Positions 1 to 8,663 are shown, numbered from the stretch's first letter. The stretch: 64,000 bases of DNA from CAZHAX01 sp964530325 (GCA_964530325.1 CAZHAX010000016.1:1-64000); one strand, 5' to 3'. The notes: generated by a model from the sequence alone, not told the origin. Numbers and translations: made by a program.

Positions 1-687
1 GCCTTCGAGCGGGCGCTTTCCGACATCTCCTACTACGCGGACGCCGAAGCCTACCTGGGCCACGCCCTCGATCAGCTGGGGCGCGTGGACGAGGCGGAGG
101 CGCGCCTGCGCCACGCGGCGGCGGTCGAGCCGAGATCAGCGGTCGCCCATACCTTCCGGGGGCTGCACTACGACCGCCTGGGCGATATCGTAGGCGCCCG
201 CGCCGAATACGAGAAGGCATACGACCTGGATCCCACCAACCCCGCCACCTGCGTGGCCATCGGCCAGACCTGGGCGGAAGAAGGACGATACGTGGCCGCC
301 GAGATCTGGCTGGAGGAAGCGGTTTCCCTGCAGCCGAACGACCCGCTTCTGCTGGAGACGCTGGTGCGGTTCTATCTTGATCACAACATCGGGGCGGTGG
401 GGCGGGCCAGGGAGGCCGCCGGCGAATTGCTCAGTCTGGTGCCCGAGGAGGCGGCCGCGCACTATCTGCTCGGCTGGGCCGCCTTTCTGGAAGGGGATTA
501 CGACTACGCTGAGATATGTCTGCTCAATGCGCTCAGTCTCGACCCCCAGCTCGCCTGGGCCCACTACCGGCTGGGTCTCCTGCACAGCGTGCAGGGGGAG
601 ACCGCGCAGGCCGGGGAATCGTTCCAGAGAGCAGTCGACCTCGACACGAGCGGGGAGATCGAATCGCTCGTCGAGGAACGGGCGTAG
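1..687 (+). CDS. Tetratricopeptide repeat protein, 5' end outside window
   Basis: The frame is open from the first base, so the true start lies upstream; 228 residues are visible before TAG. At least five 34-residue TPR units can be read, each with small residues at the usual Gly/Ala positions and ending near a proline (for example endings DLDP, SLQP, SLDP). TPR arrays form helical scaffolds for protein-protein contacts; no catalytic domain or membrane segment is visible in this part. The repeats continue to within about 20 residues of the C-terminus, so this is the tail of a TPR array. The next gene on the same strand has its own promoter-like -10. The partner is unknown and the function cannot be assigned. 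Confidence 0.8.
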   Translation, partial: AFERALSDISYYADAEAYLGHALDQLGRVDEAEARLRHAAAVEPRSAVAHTFRGLHYDRLGDIVGARAEYEKAYDLDPTNPATCVAIGQTWAEEGRYVAAEIWLEEAVSLQPNDPLLLETLVRFYLDHNIGAVGRAREAAGELLSLVPEEAAAHYLLGWAAFLEGDYDYAEICLLNALSLDPQLAWAHYRLGLLHSVQGETAQAGESFQRAVDLDTSGEIESLVEERA

Positions 688-749
688 GTCGGCAGCCGGC
701 CGGCGAGGCGGCCCGGGCACGTATCGCTTCCCCATTCTACGGAATGTGG

Positions 750-755
750 TATAAT
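750..755 (+). promoter_or_regulatory. Probable -10 element for the gene at 808
   Basis: A perfect TATAAT lies 52 bases before the ATG at 808. The best -35 match at 16-17 bases upstream (TTCCCC) is poor, so only the -10 is annotated. Confidence 0.5.
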
Positions 756-807
756 CGCCCGGATTGCCGGGGACCGATCCCGGCCGATTGCTCCGAGCGA
801 GGTGATC

Positions 808-1572
808 ATGACAGTCCATCTCTATCTCTCGTTGATGCCCGAGGCGCTGATCGCCTCCATGTTGACGCCCGAGGAGTTCGGCGTCTACTACGCGGTGGGG
901 TCGGCGAAGAAGGCCCGCGGCCGGGCCATGTTCTTCGAGATCGATCCGGACTACAGGCACGAAGCGCTGCGGATCGATGAAGGAATCGGCCGCTGTGTTC
1001 CTCACGAGGATGGCTTGCCCAAGTCGTCCATCTACATCTCCGTCTACCGGGTGCTGGAGAACGTGGCGCTCGACGCTATCAAGGATCTCTACCTGGTCAC
1101 TCAGGATGGGCGTGTGCTGGGGCTCGATTCGAGCAGCGATTTCCCAGGCGACTCCGAGGGCCTGCACCTGTATCAAGAGATCGCTCCGGTACACCCCCTC
1201 GTCGTCAGCACCTATGGCCCGCGCGATTTCTACGACCTGATAGTCCGGAATCCAACCAGCCTGATCTCCCTTCCCGTGATCTGCTGGGTGGAGCTGCGGC
1301 TGGGAGAGCTGGCGGCGGATCCCGAGTACGGCCCGGTAGGTGATCTGCCCTATAAGAACATCGATCACCTACGGGAATGCCTGGCGGACCTGCGTACGAA
1401 GCCCTTCCACAGCAAGATGGTGGACCGTGTTCACCCACCCGATTTCCCCTATCGCATGATCAAGAACGGAATCTTCGTGGGCAACGAGAGGCAGCTGCGC
1501 TACTTCCCGATGCTCTCACAGGAGGAGCTGCGCGAGAAGCAGTATCGCTGGTGGCGCAGCGCCAACATGTAG
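808..1572 (+). CDS. Conserved-looking protein of unknown function, 254 aa
   Basis: I do not recognise this protein. An in-frame GTG lies at 802, but the GAGCGAGG stretch just upstream fits the ATG at 808 better, giving 254 residues. It has no signal peptide, no strongly hydrophobic segment and no repeats. It is rich in aromatic and acidic residues and looks like a soluble globular domain. The N-terminus (MTVHLYLSLMPEALIAS) and the C-terminal stretch with YFPMLSQEEL and paired tryptophans are its most distinctive parts. Codon use is like that of its neighbours. It has its own -10 upstream and a strong hairpin terminator downstream, so it is probably a single-gene transcript. Confidence 0.75.
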   Translation: MTVHLYLSLMPEALIASMLTPEEFGVYYAVGSAKKARGRAMFFEIDPDYRHEALRIDEGIGRCVPHEDGLPKSSIYISVYRVLENVALDAIKDLYLVTQDGRVLGLDSSSDFPGDSEGLHLYQEIAPVHPLVVSTYGPRDFYDLIVRNPTSLISLPVICWVELRLGELAADPEYGPVGDLPYKNIDHLRECLADLRTKPFHSKMVDRVHPPDFPYRMIKNGIFVGNERQLRYFPMLSQEELREKQYRWWRSANM

Positions 1573-1620
1573 GTGCGCCTCGGCCGCCACGCCCACAACC
1601 GGCAGGCCCCGGTCGACAAA

Positions 1621-1641
1621 GCCCCGGTATGACACCGGGGC
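1621..1641 (+). terminator. Hairpin terminator after the 808-1572 gene
   Basis: GCCCCGGT and ACCGGGGC form a perfect 8-bp stem around a 5-base loop, followed by ATTTG. It lies 48 bases after the stop codon. The T-tract is short. Confidence 0.6.
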
Positions 1642-1727
1642 ATTTGAATGGGCAGGCCAGAGCGGGCAGGGCGGGCTGATGCGGAGGCGAGCGGTGAATC
1701 GGTACTCGCCGCGACAGGAGGAGAGTC

Positions 1728-3800
1728 TTGTCTGAGAACTGGCTTTACGTGGCTTTCGCCTTTGGTGCTGTCTCACTGGGTGTCGCCCTGTGGCTCTATC
1801 GCTGGGTCAAGAGGCAGGACGCCGGCACCGAGCGCGCGCAGGAGGTTGCCTCCTGGATCCGCGAGGGATCCAAGTCCTACCTGCGCCGCCTGTACAGCGC
1901 GCTGGCGCTGGTTGCTGTGGCTCTCGGCGTCGTCATTGCCATTGTCTTCAGCTTTGATATCGGCAACCTGGGCAATGGAGATATCGCCATCGAGCCCGGC
2001 AATGGTCTGGTGATGGCAGTCGCCTTCGTCGGCGGTGCGCTCTGCTCGGCGCTGGCCGGCTATATGGGCATGACCATAGCCGTCGAGGCGAACGTGCGCA
2101 GTGCGACGGCGGCGAAGACAGGCATCAACCGGGCTTTCAGGGTTGCTTTCTACGCCGGTGCAGTAATGGGCCTGGCCATGGTGGGCCTGGCTGTTATGGG
2201 CATGAGCGCCATCTACCGCGTGACCGGAGAGCCGGAGATCGTGCTCGGCTTCAGCTTCGGGGCTTCCGCCCTGGCGCTGCTGGCGAAGGCGGGTGGCGGC
2301 ATCTACACCAAGACGGCCGATATTGCTGCCGACCTGGTAGGCAAGATCGAGATAGGCATCCCGGAAGATGACCCCCGCAACCCGGCCGTCGTCGCCGACA
2401 ACGTTGGCGACAACGTCGGGGACGTGGCTGGCATGGGGGCGGACATATTCGATAGCTACGTCGCCAGTACAGTCGCCGCCATGCTGCTCGGCAGCTCGCT
2501 CTTCCTGGGTGATCTGGCCGGCAAGTATACACTGCTCCCGCTGGTGCTCTGCACACTGGGCATCCTGGCCTCGCTAATCGGTATCCTCTTCGTCCGCGTG
2601 GGCAAGGAGGGGAAGCCCGGCCGGGCGCTCAATACGGGGACGGTGGTCACCTGCGCCATCTTTGGCGTCCTGGCCACCGGGACTGTTCTTCTGCTCGACC
2701 TCAACGTCGGCGTGCTGTGGGCAACGCTGGCCGGGCTGGTGACGGGCGTGGTTATCGGCTTCACGTCCGACTACTTCACCTCCGCCGAGTTCAAGCCGGT
2801 GCTGGAGACGGCACGCGTCTCCAGCTCCGGGGCTGCGATCAACATCATCACCGGCTTCAGCTATGGGCTGGTGAGCATCGTGCCCTCGGTCTTGGGCATC
2901 GTCGTGGCCACCTTGGCCTCCTACCATCTGGCGGAGATGGCTGGCATCGACGGCGTGTACGGCGTGGGCATCAGCGCCGTAGGGATGCTGTCCGTGAGCG
3001 GCATGATCGTCTCCTCGGACGCCTACGGCCCGATCGTCGACAACGCCCGCGGCATCGCAGAGATGGCGGGGATGTCGCAAGAAGTGGTTGATACGACGGA
3101 CATCCTCGACTCGGCGGGGAACACCGCGAAAGCTATTACGAAGGGCTTTGCCATCAGCGCTGCTGCTCTGACAGTGTTGGCCCTCTTCGCCGCTTACGCA
3201 GAGGTCGTGGAGGCAAGGGGCGTGGAGTTGCTGATCAGCCTGCGCGATCCCGTCGTCGTCGCCGGCGTGCTCCTCGGCGCGGTGACGCCCCCCTTCTTCG
3301 GCGCGCTGACGATGCTCTCTGTGACGCGCAACGCCTTCGACATGATCGAAGAGGTGCGCCGCCAGTTCCGCGAGCGGCCGGGCATCCTGGCCGGTACGGA
3401 GAAGCCGGACTACGCCAAGTGCGTAGGGCTGGCCGCTCAGGGCGCTCTGGCCTCGCTCGTCGTACCGGCCCTGCTGGCGGTCGTCGTCCCGCTCCTCGTC
3501 GGCTTCATCCTGGGGCCGGAGGCGCTGGGCGGCTTCCTGGGCGGGAGCATCTTCACCGGCGTGATCTTCGCCCTGCTGATGTCGAACGCCGGCGGGCTTT
3601 GGGACAACGCCAAGAAGTTCATCGAGACCGGGCGGTTCGGTGGACCCGGCTCAGACGCACACAAGGCCGGTGTCGTCGGCGATACCGTCGGCGACCCCTT
3701 CAAGGACACGGCCGGCCCCTCGCTGAACACGCTGATCACCGTGATGTCGCTCGTTTCATCGCTGTTCGCCCCGGTGATCGCTGCGTTCCATATCTTCTAG
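1728..3800 (+). CDS. hppA: Membrane-bound proton-translocating pyrophosphatase, K+-independent type
   Basis: Hydrolyses pyrophosphate and pumps H+ across the cytoplasmic membrane, recovering energy from biosynthetic PPi. The protein has 690 residues, the usual family size, with many hydrophobic helices. The catalytic motif DNVGDNVGD is at residues 224-232, preceded by EDDPRNPA, and the C-terminal motif GDTVGDPFKDTAGPSLN is intact. The subtype-defining motif reads GNTAKAIT (464-471). Lys468 and Thr471 are the residues of K+-independent H+-PPases, where K+-dependent enzymes have Ala and Gly. The start is TTG, chosen because GGAGGAG ends a few bases upstream and the N-terminus aligns with the family. 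A terminator follows the gene, so it appears monocistronic. Confidence 0.96.
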   Translation: MSENWLYVAFAFGAVSLGVALWLYRWVKRQDAGTERAQEVASWIREGSKSYLRRLYSALALVAVALGVVIAIVFSFDIGNLGNGDIAIEPGNGLVMAVAFVGGALCSALAGYMGMTIAVEANVRSATAAKTGINRAFRVAFYAGAVMGLAMVGLAVMGMSAIYRVTGEPEIVLGFSFGASALALLAKAGGGIYTKTADIAADLVGKIEIGIPEDDPRNPAVVADNVGDNVGDVAGMGADIFDSYVASTVAAMLLGSSLFLGDLAGKYTLLPLVLCTLGILASLIGILFVRVGKEGKPGRALNTGTVVTCAIFGVLATGTVLLLDLNVGVLWATLAGLVTGVVIGFTSDYFTSAEFKPVLETARVSSSGAAINIITGFSYGLVSIVPSVLGIVVATLASYHLAEMAGIDGVYGVGISAVGMLSVSGMIVSSDAYGPIVDNARGIAEMAGMSQEVVDTTDILDSAGNTAKAITKGFAISAAALTVLALFAAYAEVVEARGVELLISLRDPVVVAGVLLGAVTPPFFGALTMLSVTRNAFDMIEEVRRQFRERPGILAGTEKPDYAKCVGLAAQGALASLVVPALLAVVVPLLVGFILGPEALGGFLGGSIFTGVIFALLMSNAGGLWDNAKKFIETGRFGGPGSDAHKAGVVGDTVGDPFKDTAGPSLNTLITVMSLVSSLFAPVIAAFHIF

Positions 3801-3826
3801 TAGCCCGGCCGCATTCTGACCAAGTC

Positions 3827-3858
3827 GAGGGTCCTGCCCACAATCGGGCAGGGCCCTC
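3827..3858 (+). terminator. Strong hairpin after hppA
   Basis: GAGGGTCCTGCCC pairs with GGGCAGGGCCCTC (12 Watson-Crick pairs plus one G-T) around a 6-base loop, 26 bases after the hppA stop. No clean T-run follows. Confidence 0.6.
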
Positions 3859-3911
3859 TGTGCATTGCTCATTCGGCGAAGCGCACCCCCTGTGCTGCTC
3901 TCGAATCGGAC

Positions 3912-3934
3912 GGGTCATCCGCAAGGGATGACCC
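3912..3934. repeat. Small palindrome in convergent intergenic region
   Basis: GGGTCATCC and GGATGACCC form a perfect 9-bp stem with a 5-base loop. It lies between the convergent hppA and HD-domain genes, where short palindromic repeats are common. Confidence 0.5.
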
Positions 3935-3957
3935 TACGGGCGCGCTTCATTCGGCGA

Positions 3958-3974
3958 GTGCCCCGTTGGGGCAC
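3958..3974 (-). terminator. Hairpin downstream of the HD-domain gene
   Basis: GTGCCCC and GGGGCAC form a perfect 7-bp stem with a 3-base loop, 14 bases past the stop codon of the minus-strand HD-domain gene. It probably serves as its terminator. Confidence 0.45.
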
Positions 3975-3987
3975 CCCCTGTGGCGCC

Positions 3988-4572
3988 CTAACTCGCCTGC
4001 TGCGCCGCCAGGCTGCCGTCCAGCCCGATGTCCGACGCGATCCCCTGCATCGCAGCAAGCACTATCGCCACGTGTTCCCACAGCTCGACTCCCAGGTCCG
4101 CTGCCGCCCGCTCGATCTCCTCCCGGTCCACCTTGGCGGCGAACGCCTTGTCGTTCCACTTCTTGCGCACCGACTTGATCTTCACCTCGCGGATGTCCTT
4201 GGAGGGCCGGACGAGCGTGACCGCTACGAGCAGGCCGGTCAGCTCATCGACGGCGTGCAGCGCCTTGGCCATAGGGGTGGCGCGGGCCACGCCCGTCTCG
4301 CCGTGGGACAGGACGGCATTGACTATCTCCTGAGAGTAGCCCTTCTCGGCCAGTATTCGCCCGCCCGAATAGGGGTGCTCGTCCGGATAGCGATCGTAGT
4401 CGAAGTCGTGTGCCAGGCCGATAGCTCCCCACAGGTCCTCGTCCTCGCCGAGACGGCGGGCGTAGGCCCGCATCGCCGCCTCCACCGCGAGCATGTGCTT
4501 GACGTGGTTCGCGCTGCAGCCATGCTCCTCGATCAACGCCCAGGCCTCGTCCCTCGTGATAGTGTCTTTCAT
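3988..4572 (-). CDS. HD-domain metal-dependent hydrolase, 194 aa
   Basis: Belongs to the HD superfamily of metal-dependent phosphohydrolases. The metal ligands are visible: an early His in SANHVKH, the defining pair in GLAHDFDYDRYPDEHP, and a later Asp in HAVDELTG. Proteins of this type (HDIG-like, about 190 aa) act on nucleotides or other small phosphorylated substrates; the substrate cannot be deduced here. The ATG at 4572 was preferred to an in-frame GTG at 4584 because a GGAGGAG ribosome-binding site immediately precedes it. The gene converges on hppA and stands alone. It has no transmembrane segment or signal peptide, so it is cytoplasmic. Confidence 0.85.
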   Translation of the reverse strand: MKDTITRDEAWALIEEHGCSANHVKHMLAVEAAMRAYARRLGEDEDLWGAIGLAHDFDYDRYPDEHPYSGGRILAEKGYSQEIVNAVLSHGETGVARATPMAKALHAVDELTGLLVAVTLVRPSKDIREVKIKSVRKKWNDKAFAAKVDREEIERAAADLGVELWEHVAIVLAAMQGIASDIGLDGSLAAQQAS

Positions 4573-4632
4573 TGTCTCCTCCACCAGCCGGGCCGGGCCG
4601 ACCTTGCTGCCGGGCCCGGCGCCGCGCTTGAT

Positions 4633-4660
4633 TTGTCAACTCTCGCTTCTGTGCTATCAT
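4633..4660 (+). promoter_or_regulatory. Promoter TTGTCA-16-TATCAT of the LysM gene
   Basis: TTGTCA at 4633-4638 and TATCAT at 4655-4660 are separated by 16 bases. An upstream in-frame ATG at 4659 lies inside the -10 box, so translation must begin at the later ATG (4692), about 25 bases after the expected transcription start. Confidence 0.7.
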
Positions 4661-4691
4661 GCCGCTCGCTGTGTCCCCGCTGAAGCGGACA

Positions 4692-5822
4692 ATGAGTGAA
4701 GATCCAGAAGTCCTTCTGCCGACGGGAGAGCCACGCTACTGCACCACCTGCGGCGCGCGCGTGGCCGAGAAGGCTACGTCCTGCCTGATGTGCGGAAGCT
4801 CCTTTGTGCCTGAAGATGCTGAACAAGAGGAGCTCCTGCCGGACTGGGCGAAAGGCCTGGTGGTCGTGCTGCTGGGCGTGGCGATCCTGGCCGGCGGCGC
4901 CTTCGGGCTTCACGCTCTGCTCAGCACTGCCTCCGGGCCCTCAGACGGGTCTGCGCCCACCTGGACCCCCACAGTCACGCTGACCTGCACGCCGAGCGCG
5001 AGCCCAACGACCACACCCACACCCACTCGCATCCCCCCGCTGGCGCACAGGGTCCAGGAGGACGAGAACTTGACGACAATCGCAGCCCTCTACGGCACGA
5101 CGGTGGAAGCGATCCTGGCGATGAACCCGGGCATCGCGCCTGAGTACCTCCAGGTGGGGGCGGTGCTGAAGATCCCGGTTGAGCCTCCTACTCCCTATCC
5201 CACCTCCACCTATGACCCGGATGTCCCCACGCCGACGCCGCCGGATTTCATCGTGCACGTTGTGGAGTCTGGCGAGACGCTGGTGTCGATCGCAGAGCAG
5301 TACGGGGTCTCTGTGTCCCTGATCCGCGCCGCAAATGACCTGACGCCAGGAGAAGACACCCTCTTTCCCAATCAGTCACTCGTGATCCCGCTGGGGACGC
5401 CGGTGCCCACGGCAACGCCGACCGTCGATCCCCAGGCAACGCCTACGCCTATTCCTCTGTACCCCGCTCCTCCTCTGCTCTACCCGCCGAACGAGGCGGC
5501 GTTCGAGGGCGAGGGGCCCATAGTGCTGCAGTGGGCGTCAGTGGCTGTGCTGGCAGATGACGAGTGGTACTCCCTGGATATCCTGTCGTCCGGCGACAGC
5601 GCGATCTCTGAGACCGTCCGCACCCGCGTAACGTCCTGGCGGGTTTCGGAAGACCTGCTGCGCGAAGCGGGCGGCGGCGTGATCACCTGGAGCGTCCGGG
5701 TGGTGCGGCGATCGCCGGGCTTCCTCGGCCAGCCAGTCTACGTCGAAGCAGGAAGGTGCAGCCCTGCGCGTGTCTTCGTCTGGCTGCCGGCGGCCGCGAC
5801 TACCGAGACGCCCTCCGAGTGA
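4692..5822 (+). CDS. Zinc-ribbon, membrane-anchored protein with two LysM domains
   Basis: The protein has 376 residues. An N-terminal zinc ribbon (CTTCG ... CLMCG) is followed by one hydrophobic segment at about residues 54-76. A Thr/Pro-rich linker leads to a first LysM domain at about 118-163. A second Pro/Thr linker leads to another LysM at about 187-232, and a C-terminal beta-rich domain of about 110 residues follows. LysM binds N-acetylglucosamine-containing polymers such as peptidoglycan, so the C-terminal part should be outside the membrane with the zinc ribbon inside. This zinc ribbon-TM-Thr/Pro-LysM layout is typical of Chloroflexota envelope proteins (family knowledge). The start is fixed by the promoter position. 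The last domain resembles an Ig-like fold seen next to LysM domains, but I cannot name it. Confidence 0.85.
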   Translation: MSEDPEVLLPTGEPRYCTTCGARVAEKATSCLMCGSSFVPEDAEQEELLPDWAKGLVVVLLGVAILAGGAFGLHALLSTASGPSDGSAPTWTPTVTLTCTPSASPTTTPTPTRIPPLAHRVQEDENLTTIAALYGTTVEAILAMNPGIAPEYLQVGAVLKIPVEPPTPYPTSTYDPDVPTPTPPDFIVHVVESGETLVSIAEQYGVSVSLIRAANDLTPGEDTLFPNQSLVIPLGTPVPTATPTVDPQATPTPIPLYPAPPLLYPPNEAAFEGEGPIVLQWASVAVLADDEWYSLDILSSGDSAISETVRTRVTSWRVSEDLLREAGGGVITWSVRVVRRSPGFLGQPVYVEAGRCSPARVFVWLPAAATTETPSE

Positions 5823-5833
5823 CGTTGCTCAGT

Positions 5834-5852
5834 CGGGCCTGCGTCTGGCCCG
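5834..5852. terminator. Bidirectional hairpin between convergent genes
   Basis: CGGGCC and GGCCCG form a 6-bp stem with a 7-base loop in the 39 bases separating the convergent LysM and nfnB genes. Confidence 0.4.
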
Positions 5853-5861
5853 GCCTGCCGC

Positions 5862-7337
5862 TCATTCGTCGCCGGGCTGCTGCCAGGGTTCCCCTTCGCC
5901 CTCCAGGTAGCTGTGCATGTCCGCGGCGGCCCGCTTGCCTGCTCCCATGGCGCTGATCACCGTTGCCGCGCCGGTAACGACATCGCCTCCCGCCCAGACG
6001 CGCTCCCTGGTCGTGCGCCCGGAATCCTCGTCCGCAACAACGGTTCCCCACCTGGTGCGCTCCACATCGTCGGCTGAGTTGAAGACGAGCGGATTGGGCC
6101 TGGTGCCGATTGCCATCACCACCATGTCGAATTCGGCGTCGTACTCCGAGCCCTCAAGCGGGACCGGGCGTCGCCTGCCGCTCTCGTCCGGCTCGCCCAG
6201 CTTCGTCCGTATGTTCCGTAGGCCGCCCACGTTCCCCCGTCCGTCTCCCAGCACTTCCAGCTGGTCGGTGAGGAAGTCGAAGAGGACGCCCTCCTCCTCT
6301 GCGTGCTCCACTTCCTCCGCCCGGGCCGGCACCTCGGTGCGCGACCGGCGGTAGAGGATGTGCACCTCGCCCCGCTCCTCGCCCGTCTCCTGGGCGCGGA
6401 TCGCCTGAAGGCGAAGGCTGCAGCGGGCTGCGTCCATGGCCACGTTGCCGGCACCGATCACCGCCACGCGCTGGCCGACCTTGACCGGCGTGTCGTACTC
6501 GGGGAAGAGGTAGGCCTTCATCAGGTTGACCCTGGTTAGGAACTCGTTCGCCGAAACGACGCCGTTGAGATTGATGCCCGGAATAGGCATGAATGACGGC
6601 AGCCCGGCCCCCGTGCCCAGGAACAACGCGTCGAAGCCCTGCTCCCCCAGCAGCTCGTCGATCGTGTACAGGCTGCCCACGACTGCGTCGGTGCGGATCT
6701 CTATGCCCAGGCATTCTGCTGCATAGACGATCTCTTCGCGCACCATGTTCTTGGGCAGGCGGAACTCGGGGATGCCGTAGACCAGCACGCCCCCCGGGCT
6801 GTGCAAAGACTCGAACACGGTCACCTTGTGCCCCAGGATGCCCAGATCAACGGCACAGGTCAGCCCAGCCGGCCCCGCGCCGACGATGGCCACGCGCTTT
6901 CCCGTATCGCCGCAGCACTCGGGTGGGCAAGTGCGCCTCTCCAGCTCATAGTCGCCGACGAAACGCTCCAGGCGGCCGATTGCCACCGCTTCGCCCGTCT
7001 TCGCCAAGACGCAGGAAGCTTCGCACTGCGACTCCTGGGGGCACACCCTGCCGCAGATGGCCGGCAGGTTGTTCTTCTCCTTCATCGCCCGTACGGCGCC
7101 GTCGAGGTCTCCGTCTCGCAGCGCGCGGATGAAGTCGGGGATGAGGACTCCCACCGGGCACCCCTCTGTGCATGGCCGCTTGACGCATTGCAGGCAGCGG
7201 TTCGCCTCCCGCCGCGCCTGCTCGAGCGTGTAGCCCAAGGCCACCTCGTCGAAGTTGGTGCGGCGCGCTGCAGGGTCCTGTGTGGGTATGCCCTGCCGGG
7301 GAATGCCCATCCTCTCACGCTTGCTCAGCTCAGCCAC
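5862..7337 (-). CDS. nfnB: NfnB-type subunit: NADPH-binding flavoprotein related to glutamate synthase small subunit
   Basis: The protein has 491 residues. The N-terminal domain carries two cysteine clusters for [4Fe-4S] centres (CLQCVKRPCTEGCP and CGRVCPQESQCEASC). It is followed by an FAD-binding GAGPAGL motif and an NAD(P)-binding GAGNVAMDAARC motif. Alone this fold could be called a glutamate synthase small chain or PreT. The NfnA-like gene ending 15 bases upstream in the same operon makes the large subunit of NADH-dependent reduced ferredoxin:NADP+ oxidoreductase the best call. That complex couples NADPH, NADH and ferredoxin pools by flavin-based bifurcation. The start is GTG, preceded by GGAGCG. 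Cytoplasmic. The alternative of a free-standing GltD is less likely because no large glutamate synthase subunit is present here. Confidence 0.85.
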   Translation of the reverse strand: MAELSKRERMGIPRQGIPTQDPAARRTNFDEVALGYTLEQARREANRCLQCVKRPCTEGCPVGVLIPDFIRALRDGDLDGAVRAMKEKNNLPAICGRVCPQESQCEASCVLAKTGEAVAIGRLERFVGDYELERRTCPPECCGDTGKRVAIVGAGPAGLTCAVDLGILGHKVTVFESLHSPGGVLVYGIPEFRLPKNMVREEIVYAAECLGIEIRTDAVVGSLYTIDELLGEQGFDALFLGTGAGLPSFMPIPGINLNGVVSANEFLTRVNLMKAYLFPEYDTPVKVGQRVAVIGAGNVAMDAARCSLRLQAIRAQETGEERGEVHILYRRSRTEVPARAEEVEHAEEEGVLFDFLTDQLEVLGDGRGNVGGLRNIRTKLGEPDESGRRRPVPLEGSEYDAEFDMVVMAIGTRPNPLVFNSADDVERTRWGTVVADEDSGRTTRERVWAGGDVVTGAATVISAMGAGKRAAADMHSYLEGEGEPWQQPGDE

Positions 7338-7352
7338 TCGAGCGCTCCATCA

Positions 7353-8210
7353 CTACTCGTCCTCCAGCTGGTCATCCAGCCGGCAGCGCTGCTTCCAGTG
7401 CTCAACCGCCCTGGCCTCTTCTTCCAGATAAGATCGCTGCCGGGCCAGAAGGGTGTACCAATCGACCCTGTGGGCGTCGAACTCGGGCCCGTCCACGCAG
7501 GCGAAGCGGGCGCCATCCTCCAGCTGCACCCGGCAGCCTCCGCACATGCCTGTGCCGTCTATCATAATCGTGTTCAGGCTGACGATGGTGTGCACGCCGA
7601 AGGGCTTGGTCGTGGCAGCGACGAATTTCATCATGGCCGCCGGCCCGACGGCCCAGACCTTGGCGATCTCTCCTCTCCGCTCCTCCAGCAGCTCTTGGAG
7701 CGGCTCGGTTACCAGCGCCTTGCGGCCATACGAGCCATCGTCCGTGCAGACGATCAGCTCATCGCTCACCTGGCCGATCCGGTCCTCCCAGATCAGCAGC
7801 CCTTCGGTGCGGGCGCCGATGATGGACAACACGGTGTTGCCGGCCTCGTGCAGCGCCCGGGCGATGGGGAAAACGGGGGCAATGCCGACGCCGCCCCCGA
7901 CGCAGATCACCGTGCCGTACCGGTCGATTTCGCTCGGTTTGCCCAGTGGACCTGTGAACGTGGCCAGTTCGTCGCCAGCTTCGAGAGTGCCCAACTGCAT
8001 CGTCGTCTTTCCCACTTCCTGGACGACGATAGTGATCGTTCCGGCCTCACGGTCGTAGTCCGCGACCGTGAGTGGGATTCGCTCCCCTTGCTCGTCGATG
8101 CGAATGACGACAAACTGGCCCGCCTGCGCCTTGCGGGCCACGTCTGGTGCGTCGATCACCATCAGCTTGGTGACCTCCGTAAGTTGCTCCTTGCGCAGGA
8201 TCTTGCGCAC
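7353..8210 (-). CDS. nfnA: NfnA-type ferredoxin-NADP+ reductase subunit
   Basis: The protein has 285 residues and is related to dihydroorotate dehydrogenase electron-transfer subunits. It shows an N-terminal FAD-binding barrel (AGQFVVIRI ... IPLTVADYD), a nucleotide-binding segment CVGGGVGIAPVFP, and a C-terminal [2Fe-2S] cluster signature DGTGMCGGCRVQ followed by a fourth Cys in FACVDGPEF. It is the small subunit partner of nfnB, which follows after 15 bases. The frame is open much further upstream, but a promoter at 8251-8278 lies inside that extension. The GTG at 8210 has GGAAGG six bases before it and fits the family N-terminus, which fixes the start. Together the pair suggests anaerobic or ferredoxin-linked metabolism. 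Confidence 0.88.
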   Translation of the reverse strand: MRKILRKEQLTEVTKLMVIDAPDVARKAQAGQFVVIRIDEQGERIPLTVADYDREAGTITIVVQEVGKTTMQLGTLEAGDELATFTGPLGKPSEIDRYGTVICVGGGVGIAPVFPIARALHEAGNTVLSIIGARTEGLLIWEDRIGQVSDELIVCTDDGSYGRKALVTEPLQELLEERRGEIAKVWAVGPAAMMKFVAATTKPFGVHTIVSLNTIMIDGTGMCGGCRVQLEDGARFACVDGPEFDAHRVDWYTLLARQRSYLEEEARAVEHWKQRCRLDDQLEDE

Positions 8211-8250
8211 AGAGAGCCTTCCTCTCTCCGCCCGGCTGCAAACCGCGTGA

Positions 8251-8278
8251 AGCATACTCCAATCCGCGGTATAGTCAA
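8251..8278 (-). promoter_or_regulatory. Promoter TTGACT-16-TATGCT of nfnAB
   Basis: On the minus strand TTGACT (8278-8273) and TATGCT (8256-8251) are 16 bases apart. Transcription would begin near 8244, giving a leader of about 34 bases to the nfnA GTG. Confidence 0.65.
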
Positions 8279-8481
8279 GAGTGTTGAGTGTATGCGCCAG
8301 GACATGGTTGCCGCGCCTACGCCGCATACGCAACTCACCCGGCCCTTGGGCGCCCGACGGTGAGCCATCGCCCGGAGAATGCAGGGCCCTTGTGGGGCTG
8401 GAGGGAGTCCGCACGGTTCTCCCATACTCAGTGCGCGGCTCGACCTTGACGAGGCGGCCACGTCCCTGGAGCAACCGCGCA

Positions 8482-8503
8482 GGCCGGGCTCACCAGCCCG
8501 CGC
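8482..8503. repeat. GC-rich palindromic unit
   Basis: GGCCGGGCT-CACC-AGCCCGCGC, with a perfect CGGGCT/AGCCCG core and CTAC just beyond. It resembles the better-formed GTAGGGCGGGC hairpin at 16742-16768 and the unit at 24946-24966. Confidence 0.5.
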
Positions 8504-8550
8504 TACTAGCGGCCGCAACTCCCGGCCTGCGAAGCAGGGTTCTGCTATCA

Positions 8551-8572
8551 GCCGTGAGCTTCAGCCCACGGC
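8551..8572. repeat. Palindromic unit GCCGTGAGCT/AGCCCACGGC
   Basis: Ten-base arms matching at nine positions and separated by TC. It is a compact hairpin typical of dispersed intergenic palindromes. Confidence 0.5.
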
Positions 8573-8634
8573 GATGCCTGTCCGGCCACAGCGCCATGGT
8601 ATCGATGTGTTGACCCGCCAGTTGGCCTCGCTTC

Positions 8635-8663
8635 TTGACCTCCCTCCCCAGCAGGGCTACAAT
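8635..8663 (+). promoter_or_regulatory. Promoter TTGACC-17-TACAAT
   Basis: TTGACC at 8635-8640 and TACAAT at 8658-8663 have the ideal 17-base spacing. It is oriented toward the zinc-ribbon gene at 8802, with a leader of about 130 bases. Confidence 0.65.

Noticed and set aside
136..1368. 410-codon minus-strand frame across the TPR gene and the 808 gene
   Set aside because: Crosses two plus-strand genes and their promoter; composition typical of a shadow.
8281..8613. 110-codon frame in the nfnA upstream region
   Set aside because: Runs through palindromic repeats, lacks a ribosome-binding site and shows no domain.
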